Made by a program: the position numbers and the translations under genes. Shown piece after piece: positions 42,562-53,052 of a stretch of 62,000 nucleotides of DNA. Under the pieces are notes generated by a model that was given only the letters and a program-made list of their open reading frames with translations, did not search any database and had not been told where the DNA came from. Origin of the DNA: Mesostigma viride (Eukaryota > Streptophyta > Mesostigmatophyceae > Mesostigmatales > Mesostigmataceae); the NCBI GenBank assembly GCA_009746045.1, contig RPFO01000246.1, positions 72,501 through 134,500 on the forward strand, written 5' to 3'. Position 1 is the stretch's first letter; each line of letters begins with the position of its first letter.

Positions 42562-44008
42562 TTCCCGGCACTGCGGGTCTGCCTCGCTGCAAACCCCGCC
42601 TTAGCTGGGAACCTACCGCCCTGCGCGATAATTATATGTCTCTTGAGTCAGGCTCAAATCCGCCTTTGCTGGGCAGCTTGTCCTCTTGCTATGTAGGAGC
42701 TCCACCGAGGAGTAAACTATGCCTCAAAATCACATCATAACGCACCCCGCATAATCAATCAATTCAATTGCATTCCGCGCAAATTCTTACTACAGTAAAT
42801 AAAAGTGGTTGCAAGAGCTTCTTGCGGTTGATAAGGCGTGGACAGTGAGAAAGCACTGCTTGCCGACATTGTTTGCCATATTTCGGTGTGGTCTTTACCG
42901 CATTCGTATATGCCCCAAATCAACTGCCAGCACAGGGCCAGCACCTTCTTCGTCGACTGCTGGTGCACCGGTGGTTATTTTGGGAGAACAACCCCTAATG
43001 AGATGAGTTATTAACTCACCCCCGGATCTAAATCAGACCGGGGATCGCCGCCGCGCCTGGTGGCGAGCTACTCCAAGCAGGCCGTGGACTGCCCTAGCGG
43101 CGTATCCAGGCGGGAAGTCTGCGTAACCAGCTAGCGTAAACCAGACTCCAGGCTACTCCAGGCTCCTAAACTCACGTGGGTAGGTGTACGAATGTAGCCA
43201 TGCCGTAAGTACCGGTAAAAGCTGTTACTGTAAAACCCTATGCAAGAGACAGCTGACTGAGTGACACGAAGTGCAGCGGGCACCCCCGGCAGCCATAGCG
43301 GGAACGATATTCCGGATATTGACGGGGGCGGCATGGATGTTTATTAAACGTAGATCGACGTTTCCACTTTGCTAAGAGTACAAGGTAGCGTTACCTGCAA
43401 TCCAATAAATGAGGCATTGTAGCGTGGATTTTCTCCAGAGCTTTACCGTGTTTGTCGTGGCAGAATGTTCCAATGCAGTAGATCAAGTGACGCCGTTACT
43501 ATCGATGTTCCTTCGCATTGCTGCATCTGCCAATTGATTTTCACTTAAGAGATTGATATTGCCTTGTTATGTCGCCAGGTGGACCGATTTCCAAGCGAGT
43601 TACGGGCGACTTTGCTCGCGATCATAAATGTAGGAGCGCGCATTAATTAAACCGGACTTGCTTTGGGTCAGGTCCCGATGGTGCGTTGTCGAGCGAGAGC
43701 CCACCAAGCAGGCGTGATTATTGTTTGTGATTATTATGATCATGAACTTGCGTCATTGCCAGCATGTGTTCAGCTAGACTGTGGCCACTTTTGGTGCCGT
43801 CATGCTACAGTCATACCGTTGGCAGCCATTTTCCGTTTTCCTCAAGCGCTGGATTGCACAACCTCTCCATACCTATCCCCCCCGGCATGTCAGTGACCGT
43901 TCCCCAGGTATATAACACTTCATGGCTTATTCATACTTGCTGGTTTGGGGCAGCGTATTTGCTTCTATCACCAGCAGCGCTTCTCCTGACACCTTCGTTT
44001 GACTGCAG
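42562..44008. promoter_or_regulatory. intergenic region between divergent genes
   Basis: It lies between the inferred start of the large minus-strand gene (42561) and the small plus-strand gene (exons from 44009). It must contain both promoters and the unresolved 5' exons of the plus-strand gene. Open stretches at 43650-43910 have plausible acceptors and donors (GTCAG at 43670, CCCCAG then GTATAT at 43908) but no phase-consistent chain that I trust. Confidence 0.3.
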
Positions 44009-45721
44009 AGCCCCAGCGTGATGCCTTGGCGTTGGCGGTGGTCCTCAAGCGCGTGCTGTCGGAAGGACAGTATCATGGTATGACATTGGTAAGCTTTTGC
44101 ATGCGGTTTGGGCAGAGCTCTTGCCAGCAGCCGGGGCAGAATAGCAGCAGTATTGTCAATACCTGTTCTTATGCTTGCTCAATCATGTAGTCTGTTTCTC
44201 TGATGAAGACATTGGTTGGCAGTCGTATCAATAGTGTTGCCTGCAATTTTCCCAGACCGGATACGCCTGTGTGGTTGGCGATTACGGTTACTAGCATTTC
44301 TTCTTAGAGCCCGGGAGTCATGTTGAGATCAAGGAGACGAATGTGACATTGCTTTCTCTTTGCTAATGTTACTAGGGTTGTGGTGCTGGGATGCTGCATG
44401 TTGCTAACTGAGAAAAGCAGGATTCATCCTTCAGAAAGAGACTATTATGACAGCAGGTAATATCTAGCACATCATCGTTCCCTCAGTGAACTCGTTGCAT
44501 GTATACATCCTGCTTCCAGGCTTGCTTCCTAGCTTTTGATTGCTGGCTGGCCGGCCGGCTGGCTGGCGTGTATTGCTTGTTCCCATAAACATTTGCATAC
44601 GTACGTATACGCACGCACACACACGCACGCTCATGTTGTCATGCACGCGTGAGACCGCACCAAGGCAACCAAATAATGTAACAAGCTACCATATCCCATG
44701 CTGATGGCTCCCCACCCTACCCAGCAGCTGCACCTCATGCCCACTGCTTACACCATGGTTGTCATGCCAAACTGCTGTCGTGGCTGTCGTGGCTGTCGTG
44801 GCTGTCGTGGCTGTCGTGGCTGTCGTGGCTGTCGTGGCTGTCATGGCTGTCGTGCCTGTCGTGCCTGTCGTGCCTGTCGTGCCTGTCGTGCCTGTCGTGC
44901 CTGTTGTGCCTGTCGGGCCTGTCGGGCCTGTCGGGCCTGTCGGGCCTGTCGGGCCTGTCGGGCCTGTCGGGCCTGTCGGGCCTGTCGGGCCTGTCGGGCC
45001 TGTCGGGCCTGTCGGGCCTGTCGGGCCTGTCGGGCCTGTCGGGCCTGTCGGGCCTGTCGGGCCTGTCGGGCCTGTCGGGCCTGTCGGGCCTGTCGGGCCT
45101 GTCGGGCCTGTCGGGCCTGTCGGGCCTGTCGCGCCTGTCGGGCCTGTCGCGCCTGTCGCGCCTGTCGCGCCTGTCGCGCCTGTCGCGCCTGTCGCGCCTG
45201 TCGCGCCTGTCGCGCCTGTCGCGCCTGTCGCGCCTGTCGCGCCTGTCGCCCCTGTCGCGCCTGTCGCGCCTGTCGTGCCGGTCGTGCCGGTCGTGCCGGT
45301 CGTGCCGGTCGTGCCGGTCGTGCCGGTCGTGCCGGTCGTGGCGGTCGTGGCGGTCGTGGCGGTCGTGGCGGTCGTGGCGGTCGTGGCGGTCGTAGCGGTC
45401 GTGCCTGTCGTGCCTGTCGTGCCTGTCATGGCTGTCATGGCCATTGCGGCTGTCCTTGTGCTGTCGTGGCTGTCGTGGCTGTCTTGGCTGTCTTGGCTGT
45501 CGTGGCTGTCGTGGCTGTCGTGGCTGTCATGGCTGTCATGGCTGTCATGGCTGTCATGGCTGTCATGGCTGTCATGGCTGTCATGGCTGTCATGGCTGTC
45601 ATGGCTGTCATGGCTGTCATGGCTGTCATGGCTGTCATGGCTGTCATGGCTGTCATGGCGGTCATGGCAATTGCCAGGGGAACTCGGTGAGTGCCAGTTC
45701 AAGATGCTCGAGGGCAAGTGA
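44009..45721 (+). CDS. unrecognised small gene, last three exons (5' partial)
   Basis: Exons 44009-44077, 44421-44456 and 45678-45721 (TGA) join in consistent phase. They encode [20 protein letters not shown], then [20 protein letters not shown], then CQFKMLEGK. Acceptors TTTGACTGCAG, GAAAAGCAG and TTGCCAG and donors GTATGA and GTAATA are acceptable. The sequence is amphipathic and protein-like but too short to assign to a family. The last intron (1,221 bp) is mostly a 9-bp minisatellite. An alternative extra exon at 44728-44757 also fits phase but reads less like protein. Confidence 0.5.
44776..45667. repeat. 9-bp minisatellite with ordered variant blocks
   Basis: About 99 copies of a TGTCNNGNC unit are arranged in homogeneous blocks from left to right: TGTCGTGGC, TGTCGTGCC, a long TGTCGGGCC block (44923-45130), TGTCGCGCC, TGCCGGTCG, TGGCGGTCG, then TGTCATGGC (45529-45658). 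It lies in an intron, and its very long ORFs in several frames are artefacts of the 9-bp period. Confidence 0.95.
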
Positions 45722-46092
45722 GCTAGGGCTTTTGGCGATGCGCACGCAGGTGCATGCCGGACACTTGTGCTTTGTAACGTAGTACAGGCAGTGCAGACGG
45801 GCTGGACATGCAAATACTTGCTGTCCTTAGCAATTGGCCAGCCCAAGCAAGATGCACATGCATGCAACCCATCGCTGTGTGTAATGAATGTCTTGTATCC
45901 ACACTCCACAGGTACCTAGCATGCACATGGTCTGAACTGGCAGAATTTCACTCCAACAACATGTGGCTGGCAGCAAGCATTGAGGTAACTGCAACTGTAA
46001 ATCTGTAACATTTGACTAATCTCACGCATCCAGGAGTAGTTGTCGATCCATTATTGTATGGGAGGGAGGGGTAGGGTTAACCCATAGTCCGG

Positions 46093-46163
46093 AAACAGTT
46101 CGATATATCGAACTGTTTGACCCCCGGTGGCGCGGCGCTCAATTCCAGGAGCGCCGCGCCACC
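46093..46163. other. 26-bp perfect palindrome next to a 15-bp-stem hairpin
   Basis: The 26 bases at 46093-46118 form a perfect palindrome centred on GATATATC (arms AAACAGTTCGATA). Seven bases later, GGTGGCGCGGCGCTC (46126-46140) pairs perfectly with GAGCGCCGCGCCACC (46149-46163) across an 8-base loop. The first is AT-centred, the second extremely GC-rich. No TSD or element boundary was found. Cruciform or RNA hairpin formation is plausible. Confidence 0.8.
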
Positions 46164-46324
46164 CGTGACGGAGGGAAGTTGTCCGGTGGGTCTGGGAACA
46201 CTTAGGGACGAAGGTGATGCATAGGTTTGGGGGTAATATTCGCCATAGCCTGGTAATTACAACGTGTATTCAGAAAGTATCACGTGACTTTGGCGGGAAA
46301 TTTTCACTTGCGCGCGCGCGTAAC

Positions 46325-46450
46325 TAGATATCAAGGAGACAACCAGCGCAGGCCAGAAATCGGGAGAATCCGGACCATGGTAGCTCGAGCCTGCCGTTAT
46401 CTTGTCCGCGTGTTCGAGTCGTTCAGGATGATGAAGATGAATGGTGATGG
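46325..46450 (+). repeat. dispersed repeat R1, copy 3
   Basis: Begins ATATCAAGGAGACAACCAGC and continues with the shared R1 core through CGTGTTCGAGTCGTTCAGGA. It aligns with 17155-17300 and, for the core, with 5560-5645. Confidence 0.65.
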
Positions 46451-46924
46451 AAATGTGTATCCGTGTGCATTGAAATTATGGCTGGCTTACGTGTAGAGCG
46501 ACTAGATGACCTAGACGGTGGGGCCGGAAACAGCATGCTTGATCAGGGCGTGTGTTTCGAGCCTAACTGGCCGGGAGTGTCTAGTGGTGAGCACCATTGC
46601 TGCGATCGCTCTCCCACCATTTACGAGGAAATACCCGCAAATGGAAAACCACTGAAAAGGTCTAGCTAGTCAGTCATCACGTTAGCCATGCCATGATTCC
46701 AAACGCCCAAGCAAGAACTGCACACGGTGCAAAGGCAAAAAGCGCGTAACTAGATATGGCTGCCAGCTTGCCGTTGTCAAGGAAATTTGCGTCTCGCGGC
46801 TTGTAACGGTTCAGAATGTTGCTCAGAATGATGATGCGTGATTTTCGTAGGTCATGGGTGGCCAGATGTATAGCATTGGGAAAATACAGGTAGAGAATTA
46901 CTGATTTCTTGGTCGCCAGTATCA
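46451..46924. other. intergenic DNA, no gene seen
   Basis: No exon-like open segment and no recognisable repeat apart from the R1 copy to its left. It ends at the LINE target duplication. Confidence 0.4.
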
Positions 46925-47073
46925 GATGAGTAATTAAAAATTAAATTAAATTAAATTATAACATGCCTCCGTGGGGAGATCATGTAGCACATATTCCATG
47001 ATGGATGGGGTGGAGGGAGCCGCGTGAACGAACTATCCTATAACTCTAAGCTATCCAGAAAATCCTAACTACA

Positions 47074-50000
47074 CTACTCATCAAAACGCCTCCTCTGCTT
47101 GGGGGGAGGGGGCTTGCCCACAGGGTCGGGCGTGTGCGCCTTGACAATCTTCTTCCACCGCGTCTTGTCCTGCATGGCGGTCCAAAGACGGGAGAGAGAG
47201 TGGATGTGGTGCTCAAACTGGGCTGGGACCACTAGGTCGTCCAGCAACATCTGGATGTAGTTCGTGACAGGTTTCCCTACCCTCTTTGGAATGCCTTCGG
47301 GGCCAGGCCAGGTCAGAATGTGTCGCCCTGGCTGGCCAAGCCGCTGGGGGCCGGCCAGGCCAAGGGCGGTGTCGACCTGGCTGGTGCGAGCAAGGTGTCC
47401 TACAAATGCTATACTACGCTGCCTATAATCTCGTCCGAAATACGAGGCATGCCATGATACAAAGATTCTGATGATGGAAACTCGGAAAACCCTACGTTAA
47501 GGACCTGTCGGAGCATCCTGTAAACCGTGCCGTCTAGCCTAGCTGGCAGTTTGGGTGGAATGGTCCACGCCTCGGCGCCATACGTGAGCACCGTGAGGAC
47601 GAGGACCTTGAAGAGCATGCGCTTGCGGTGCTCGCCCAGGCCCTTCGAGCGCCAGTAGGGTTTGAGCGATCGAACGGAGCTTGGCCCAGGCCAGGCCGAT
47701 GCGGGTGTCCACATCGTCGGCAGTGTCAGGAAGCCAGCTCCCCAACAGCTTGAAGCGGTCGCGGAACGGGACCTCCGTCCCGTCGAGCAGGCGCGGCAGC
47801 GGTGGTGTACTGGAGGCCCCAATCACCATCGCCTCAGTTTTGACACTAATCTCCAACCCCACCGCCCGCGCCTCCAGGCCCAGACAGTCCAGCCAGGTCT
47901 GAATGTGCTCGGGGCTCTCGATGAGGGTGGTGTCATCCGCATAAATCAGGTCGGCAAGGCGGTAACCAGGTCTAACCCCGCCGTGCTCTTTCACGTTAAG
48001 GATATCCAAGCCTGGCTCGAACCCCTTAAGAGCAGTAAAGGGCGCACGTGCCCGGCGCATGACGTGATCCACGACAATAATGAACAGGTATGGGGACAGG
48101 ACACAACCTTGCCACACCCCGCCGGTGGTGAAGGGGGAATGGTGGAGTGGTGCCTTCCGCAGTCCGCACTACTGCCTGTGAGCCCTCATACAGTCGGCGA
48201 ATGGCAGCAATAATAAACGCAGGGGGTACCCGATCCAGAGCTAGGATGGCCCAAAGAAGAGCCTCCCAGAGAACCGTGTCAAAGGCCTTGATACAGTCAA
48301 CAAAAATGAAGACCAGCGGCAAACTGTCAGGGGGAAGTCGACGCACCTCCTCCATCAACCGGCGCGCGACAAACACAGCCATGACAGTGTTACGACCACG
48401 ACGGAAACCCATCTGAGACTCACCCAGGTGTGGGTCCAGCGCGGCACGGAGCCTGTGCAGCATCATGCGCATGAAGACCTTCAGCGCGGCGCTCTGGAGG
48501 CAGACACCCCGGTAGTTGCCGGGGTCAGCAGCAGAGCCCTTCTTGTACAGCATGACGCGGATGGCCGTCTGCCACTCAGCAGGCGGAGGCTCGTCAGAGA
48601 GCAGGACACGGTTGCAGAACGCCAGCAGAAGATCCCTAACCGCCGGATCAGGGGTCTTCAGCAGCTCAGCAGAAAGGTGGTCGGCACCGACCGCCGCATC
48701 GTACGCAGGCGAGCAAGGGCGCCGTCCAATCCCTTCAAAGTGAAGGGGGGGACGACGTCGTCAGTGGCAAGGCAGCCCTCCTGCAAGGCGGGGACTTGGT
48801 TGGTAGTCCGCGGCCGAGGAGGGGGGCGCTGGCGGCGGCGGGGGTCCGACAACCCCGAGGCGGGCGGCCGTCTCGGGGTGAAGCGGCGGGGGGGGGCGCG
48901 AGCCCCACCGGTCAAGGAAACATTGTGGGCCAACCAGCGGTCAAGGCTGACCGGCGCCGTGCCGTCCCCCGTGTGCTCCACCGGGGTGCGCTGCATGCCG
49001 CCGGCCGCCGAGCCGGTCGAGGTGGTACCACATGTCCTTGCCCCTGGTTGCGAGCCTGGCAGGCCTTGGCATCCGCGATGCACTGGGCCGCCTCCGCGTC
49101 CTGAGCGTGCTCGTAGGCCTCCACAAGGGCGGCCTTGAGCAATGGTTTCTGCAGCGGGTCCCGGTTACGCTTGAGGCGGTGCCGGGCGGCCAAGACCTTG
49201 GGGTCCTGGCGGTAGAGCGGGCCGGGGCGGCGGTGGGGCATGACCGGCAGGTGCCGGGCCGCCAGCAACGGGGCACGGGCCGCAAAGCCCGCAAAAATGG
49301 CGGCGTTGGGGGCACCCTTGTCCAGCTCGTCGACGTCCGCCCGGGCGTCCAGGGCCGACAGGTACTCCTGGCGGCACCGGTTCCGCTCGTGCTCGGCGTC
49401 CGTCCAGTCCTCAGGATCTCCCCGGACCGGGCGTAGAGCAGACCAGTCAGGGCGGACCAGTGCGGCGCGGCGCGCGGGGACGTGGAACCGGAGCCGAATG
49501 GTCGCGCGCACCAACCGGTGGTCAGAGCACACCGTGGGCGTGTCAAACACTCGGGCGTCCAGAACCGAGGTGCACCTGGGCTCCCGTACCACCACGTAGT
49601 CCAGACAGGCCTGACGGCCGTTAGGGCCACGAAAAGTGACCAAGTCCTGTGAGGGACGTTGGAATTGGCAGTAATTGACAGCAACCATGCATCCCGCTAT
49701 CCCGCAAAAAGGCAGAGAAAAGGGGAGTGTTGGCGTTAGCTTCCGTGTCAGCAGGCGCAAAGCGACTGCCAGCAGTGCCCACGGGGAGCGTAGCATTGGC
49801 ATCGAGCAGCATAACCAAAAAGTGGCGGGCCGGAGTGACCCCCTCAAGGCTATGCAAAGACTCGAAGAACTCTTGGCGCTCCGACTCAGGCCGTATAGAC
49901 CACTATGGGGTGCATAGCCCACCCCCACCGTGAGGTGGTGCTTAGACCGCCCCTCGACGGAGGTGAAATGTGCTACCATAAGGCGTGGTGTTAGAAACTT

Positions 50001-50275
50001 AAGCGTACTGAGGCTAGCAACCGAACTGCCAACGGCGAACACAAAAGACCAACACCACCTTCTTGGCCTGGCGTCCCACTTCCAGCGAAGTAGAAATGCC
50101 AACCGCCTGCAAGGCGGTTAGTGCTCACCGTGCCAAATGGCACCTGGCGACGGTGTTCCTGGACGCCTAGAATAGATATACGATGCTCTATGCAAAATGC
50201 GACTAGCTCCTCTACCCGGCAGCTATGGTCGTCATCTGCTAGCAATGTGCCTGTGTTAAAAGTGGCAAGGGCCAA
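47074..50275 (-). pseudogene. LINE ORF2: APE endonuclease and reverse transcriptase, frameshifted
   Basis: Begins MALATFNTGTLLADD with ILGVQEHRR (endonuclease motif E), GGVGLL, and after a frameshift near 50020 VGYAPHSGL, LLDANATLPVG and CSDHRLVRATIRL (the SDH motif). The reverse transcriptase follows: GNYRGVCLQSAALKVF, FVDCIKAFDTVLWE (motif A), GGVWQGCVLSPYLF, then LADLIYADDTTLIES (catalytic YADD), and VLTYGAEAWT near the end. The ORF stops at 47074-47076 after KQRRRFDE. Frameshifts near 50020, 48910-48660, 48130 and 47690 break the frame. No RNase H domain is seen. The enzyme would nick target DNA and prime reverse transcription there. Confidence 0.85.
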
Positions 50276-50639
50276 GGATGCCTAGGCTGCTGGCCCACCA
50301 GGGGAGGACGACGATGGATGATGGGGGTGGATGCGGCGGGGGGTGGAGGTGGGGGTGGAACGGAGGGGGGAAGGGAAGCGGTAGAAATAGTGCTTTTCAT
50401 CGCATTTATTTTGTCCTGCAAGCGTAGGATGCGAGCCGGCTGCCGCTTGCTCGGGGTATTCGGGGTTGGGGCTGATTGCTGACTGCTACGAATCTGACAG
50501 TTGACAGATGAGGTTGTAGCCCGAAATACCGGCACCACCATGGCTTTCACCCGACGGTTAGGTCGAGGCATGGTAGTGGAACGGGACTGTTTAGAGGCTG
50601 TCCCCGAAGCGTGTTAGCCGCGAGCCGACGAGGAAGGTT

Positions 50640-51860
50640 GTCTACCTACTGTCTACCAACAGAGGCAGCACCCTTCTGGCTAGACACCTGACGAGACTCC
50701 GCTCCGGGGGTGTTAATCGGAACACCTGTAATCTGCTTCCCATCAAAGAATGCTGCAAAGGAGCCATCCTGAAGCAGACGCAACTTATAATGCGCTTACC
50801 CTTGGTCTCGAGCTTCTTGGTCTCCTGGACGATGGTGCTGTTCCACACCACGCTCCTCGCCTTCAGTTGAGCCGGTGTGTAGTCCTCGTCAAGGCTGAAG
50901 TCGTTAGGCTGGAGCAGACGACGTGCTCCCAGCACGAGGCGTTTGTCGTGCATGGAGGCCATGGTGATGACGACCAGGCCCAGAGGGCCTGGCAGCCGAA
51001 TGGCACGTTCAATAGCAACACGGTTCTGGAGCTGCAGCTTCCCCAGAAACGCTGGGCCGCGCAGCTCCTCGGCAAGTGAGTGTGCTGTCTCCTGTACGTG
51101 CTGCCTCGCCTTTCTGGAATCCTTTGATTACCATATTGCGTTGGCGTTGCTGCACTGCATTCTGGGTGACCGCAGCGGTAGCTGCAGACTTGGCCGCCTG
51201 TTGAACGATGGTGGTCAACTGCTTGCCGGTGACATCGGCAAACGTGGTAGTTTTGGCAGGGGCTGCCATGGCTGTCTTCAGCTCCAGCATCGTCGCCTTC
51301 AGGACCTTAATGTCATCCTGCACGGTCGTAAAAGACTGTGCGAGGTCCTGCAGCGGCACGGTTAGATCGGTCGCGGGGGCTGGCCTGGCGATGGGCGTCG
51401 CCGGCAGCTCGAAATAAGCAGCACGAAGTTCAGGGCAGCACGAAATAAGACAAGCAAGACGGCAATCGTTGGGCTCCCACTCAGGCCACCTATCCGAAGG
51501 AGCGTCCAGAACCTGGCCGCTGCGGGGGTGGTGAATCTTTGCGTCGTTTTCGTTGCGGAGCTTCAGCACGTTTAGCACTTCGGCGTCGCTGAAGCCGAGG
51601 AGGACAGCGATGTCGTCCAGGCTCAAATGCTTGTCTGGCATGTAGAATGAGGAAGAAATGGAGTCCGGCAAGGAGGTTTCAGTCGCTATCGGAGTTGCTT
51701 CCGAAGGTGCTGCCGAAGTCTTGGTTCGCTTGTTAGCGGCGTTCTTGGCGACATTCATGTCGTGAGCGACTTTGTTTGCAGCAATGTGGGCATCAATAGA
51801 TTCGGCAGAAAGAGCTGGAGACGATGCGGGGACCTCCACCATGGCTACGTTGAAGAGCAA
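50640..51860 (-). pseudogene. LINE ORF1, frameshifted
   Basis: Starts MLFNVAMVEVPASSPALSAE (an internal Met gives MVEVPASS). A basic, Ala-rich N-terminus is followed by a heptad-like stretch (DLAQSFTTVQDDIKVLKATM) and RQRNMVIKGF, the start of the RRM-like domain. Near 51080 the frame shifts. The rest, LGLVVITMASMHDKRLVLGA and EDYTPAQLKARSVVWNSTIV, lies in another frame to about 50660. This order, coiled coil then RRM then C-terminal domain, is that of L1 ORF1 proteins, which bind RNA as trimers. The shift makes this copy defective. Confidence 0.7.
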
Positions 51861-52060
51861 CTAGACGATGGCAGGCCGGGGGCGCAGGCACACGGTTCAC
51901 GTGCGTGGTGCCGCCACATCGTGCAGAAAAATAGCGATATCTGCTGGGCAGGCCGCTGGCGATAACTTGCGAAATCCTGGGCGATGGCTGCCAGAAATTA
52001 GATCAGCATGTTCGTCATCAAAAAAGCAAGTCTGTTGCAATTTACTATTTGATGAGTAAT

Positions 52061-52330
52061 GGCACGTCATATTTCGATTTTCTAGCTTATCATGGCCGGG
52101 CAGTCTGCGCCAGCCCGAGCACCCAGTTTTGGTACTGGACAACCGCAGCAGCGTCCCTGTGAATTCGGATGCGTTTATAGGTCATCTTTGCACAGAACAT
52201 CAACCTGGTACTCATGGCGGAAGCATGCATTATCCGGCCACATCAAATTTTTTTGGCACTTTCTGGCCAAAAAATTATTTGACTGGCTTGCTAAAACATG
52301 TTGAACCCAGGTTTTGGGCCCAAGCGAGCA
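52061..52330. other. flank of the LINE target site, no gene seen
   Basis: Continues the AT-richer DNA outside the LINE. No exon-like segment recognised. Confidence 0.35.
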
Positions 52331-52965
52331 CATATATGGTAGTGTTTACACCCCAAAATTGGGGGTCATCGGACAACCCTGGCAAGGTTAACAGTGACGT
52401 ATAACAGCATAAGGTACATGGTTTTTGACATTTTTTTCACATATAGAGGCAAGCAATCAACATCAAATTTTATTCAATTGACCCAGAAACTTGCATGCAA
52501 ACTGAATTATGGTCCTCCATCATGATGACATTGTGAAGTCTCAGTTTGCACCCCACCTTCAACATGTTGGTGACGTTTGACAGCATGAAAAGTCAATTTT
52601 ATTACAATTTCATTAGTTTTTTCCATCCAAGAGGGCCATAACCATTTCAAACAAGGCACACAACTTAAATGCATAATTTACAAAGGCCAGGTAAAGCATG
52701 CACCAATTAAGGTTGAGGTCACCTATAGACCTATTTGTGACAGTCAATAGCATTAAAAATGCAGTTTTTGCTCATTTCTTTCATTTCGCATAAGTCAAAT
52801 CATGCAGATTGCATCCAATATGATTCCACTTGACCCAAAACTTGCACACACATTGAATTCAGGTCCAACGTCATGATGACAATGCCAAATCTCAGTTCCT
52901 AAACCAACGTACCATCAGTGACATATGGCAGCATTAATGATCACTTGGACACATATCATGTGGAT
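52330..52965. repeat. degenerate tandem repeat, period about 175 bp, four units
   Basis: Homologous landmarks recur: GTGACGTATAACAGCAT (about 52393), GTGACGTTTGACAGCAT (about 52570), GTGACAGTCAATAGCAT (about 52737), GTGACATATGGCAGCAT (about 52918). A second landmark, ATCATGATGACATTGTGAAG against GTCATGATGACAATGCCAAA, and a third, TTGACCCAGAAACTTGCATG against TTGACCCAAAACTTGCACAC, support the same arrangement. The DNA is AT-rich relative to its surroundings and has no long ORF. Confidence 0.65.
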
Positions 52966-53052
52966 TGAACATGGCGAATGATGTTGACAACAGGAATAAT
53001 GATACAATGTCCTAAGTTGTACAATCAAGGTGTGAACAAGCTCGTAAATGTT

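Larger units (their letters stand above)
46935..52050 (-). mobile_element. full-length LINE (family 1, L1-like) with 10-bp target duplication
   Basis: GATGAGTAAT flanks both sides (46925-46934 and 52051-52060), fixing the element at 5,116 bp. In minus orientation it has a short 5' UTR, ORF1, an APE-type endonuclease plus reverse transcriptase ORF2, then a 3' UTR with GGAATATGTGCTACATGATC, TCCCCACGGAGGCATG and a TTATAATTTAATTTAATTTA tail. Both ORFs carry frameshifts, so it is complete in extent but not active. It is the reference copy for the many 3' fragments elsewhere in the window. Confidence 0.9.

Noticed and set aside
44686-45909. ORFs of 300-400 residues in several frames (Cys/Arg, Gly/Thr, Val/Pro repeats)
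   Set aside because: They are translations of the 9-bp minisatellite in an intron. All frames are equally open.
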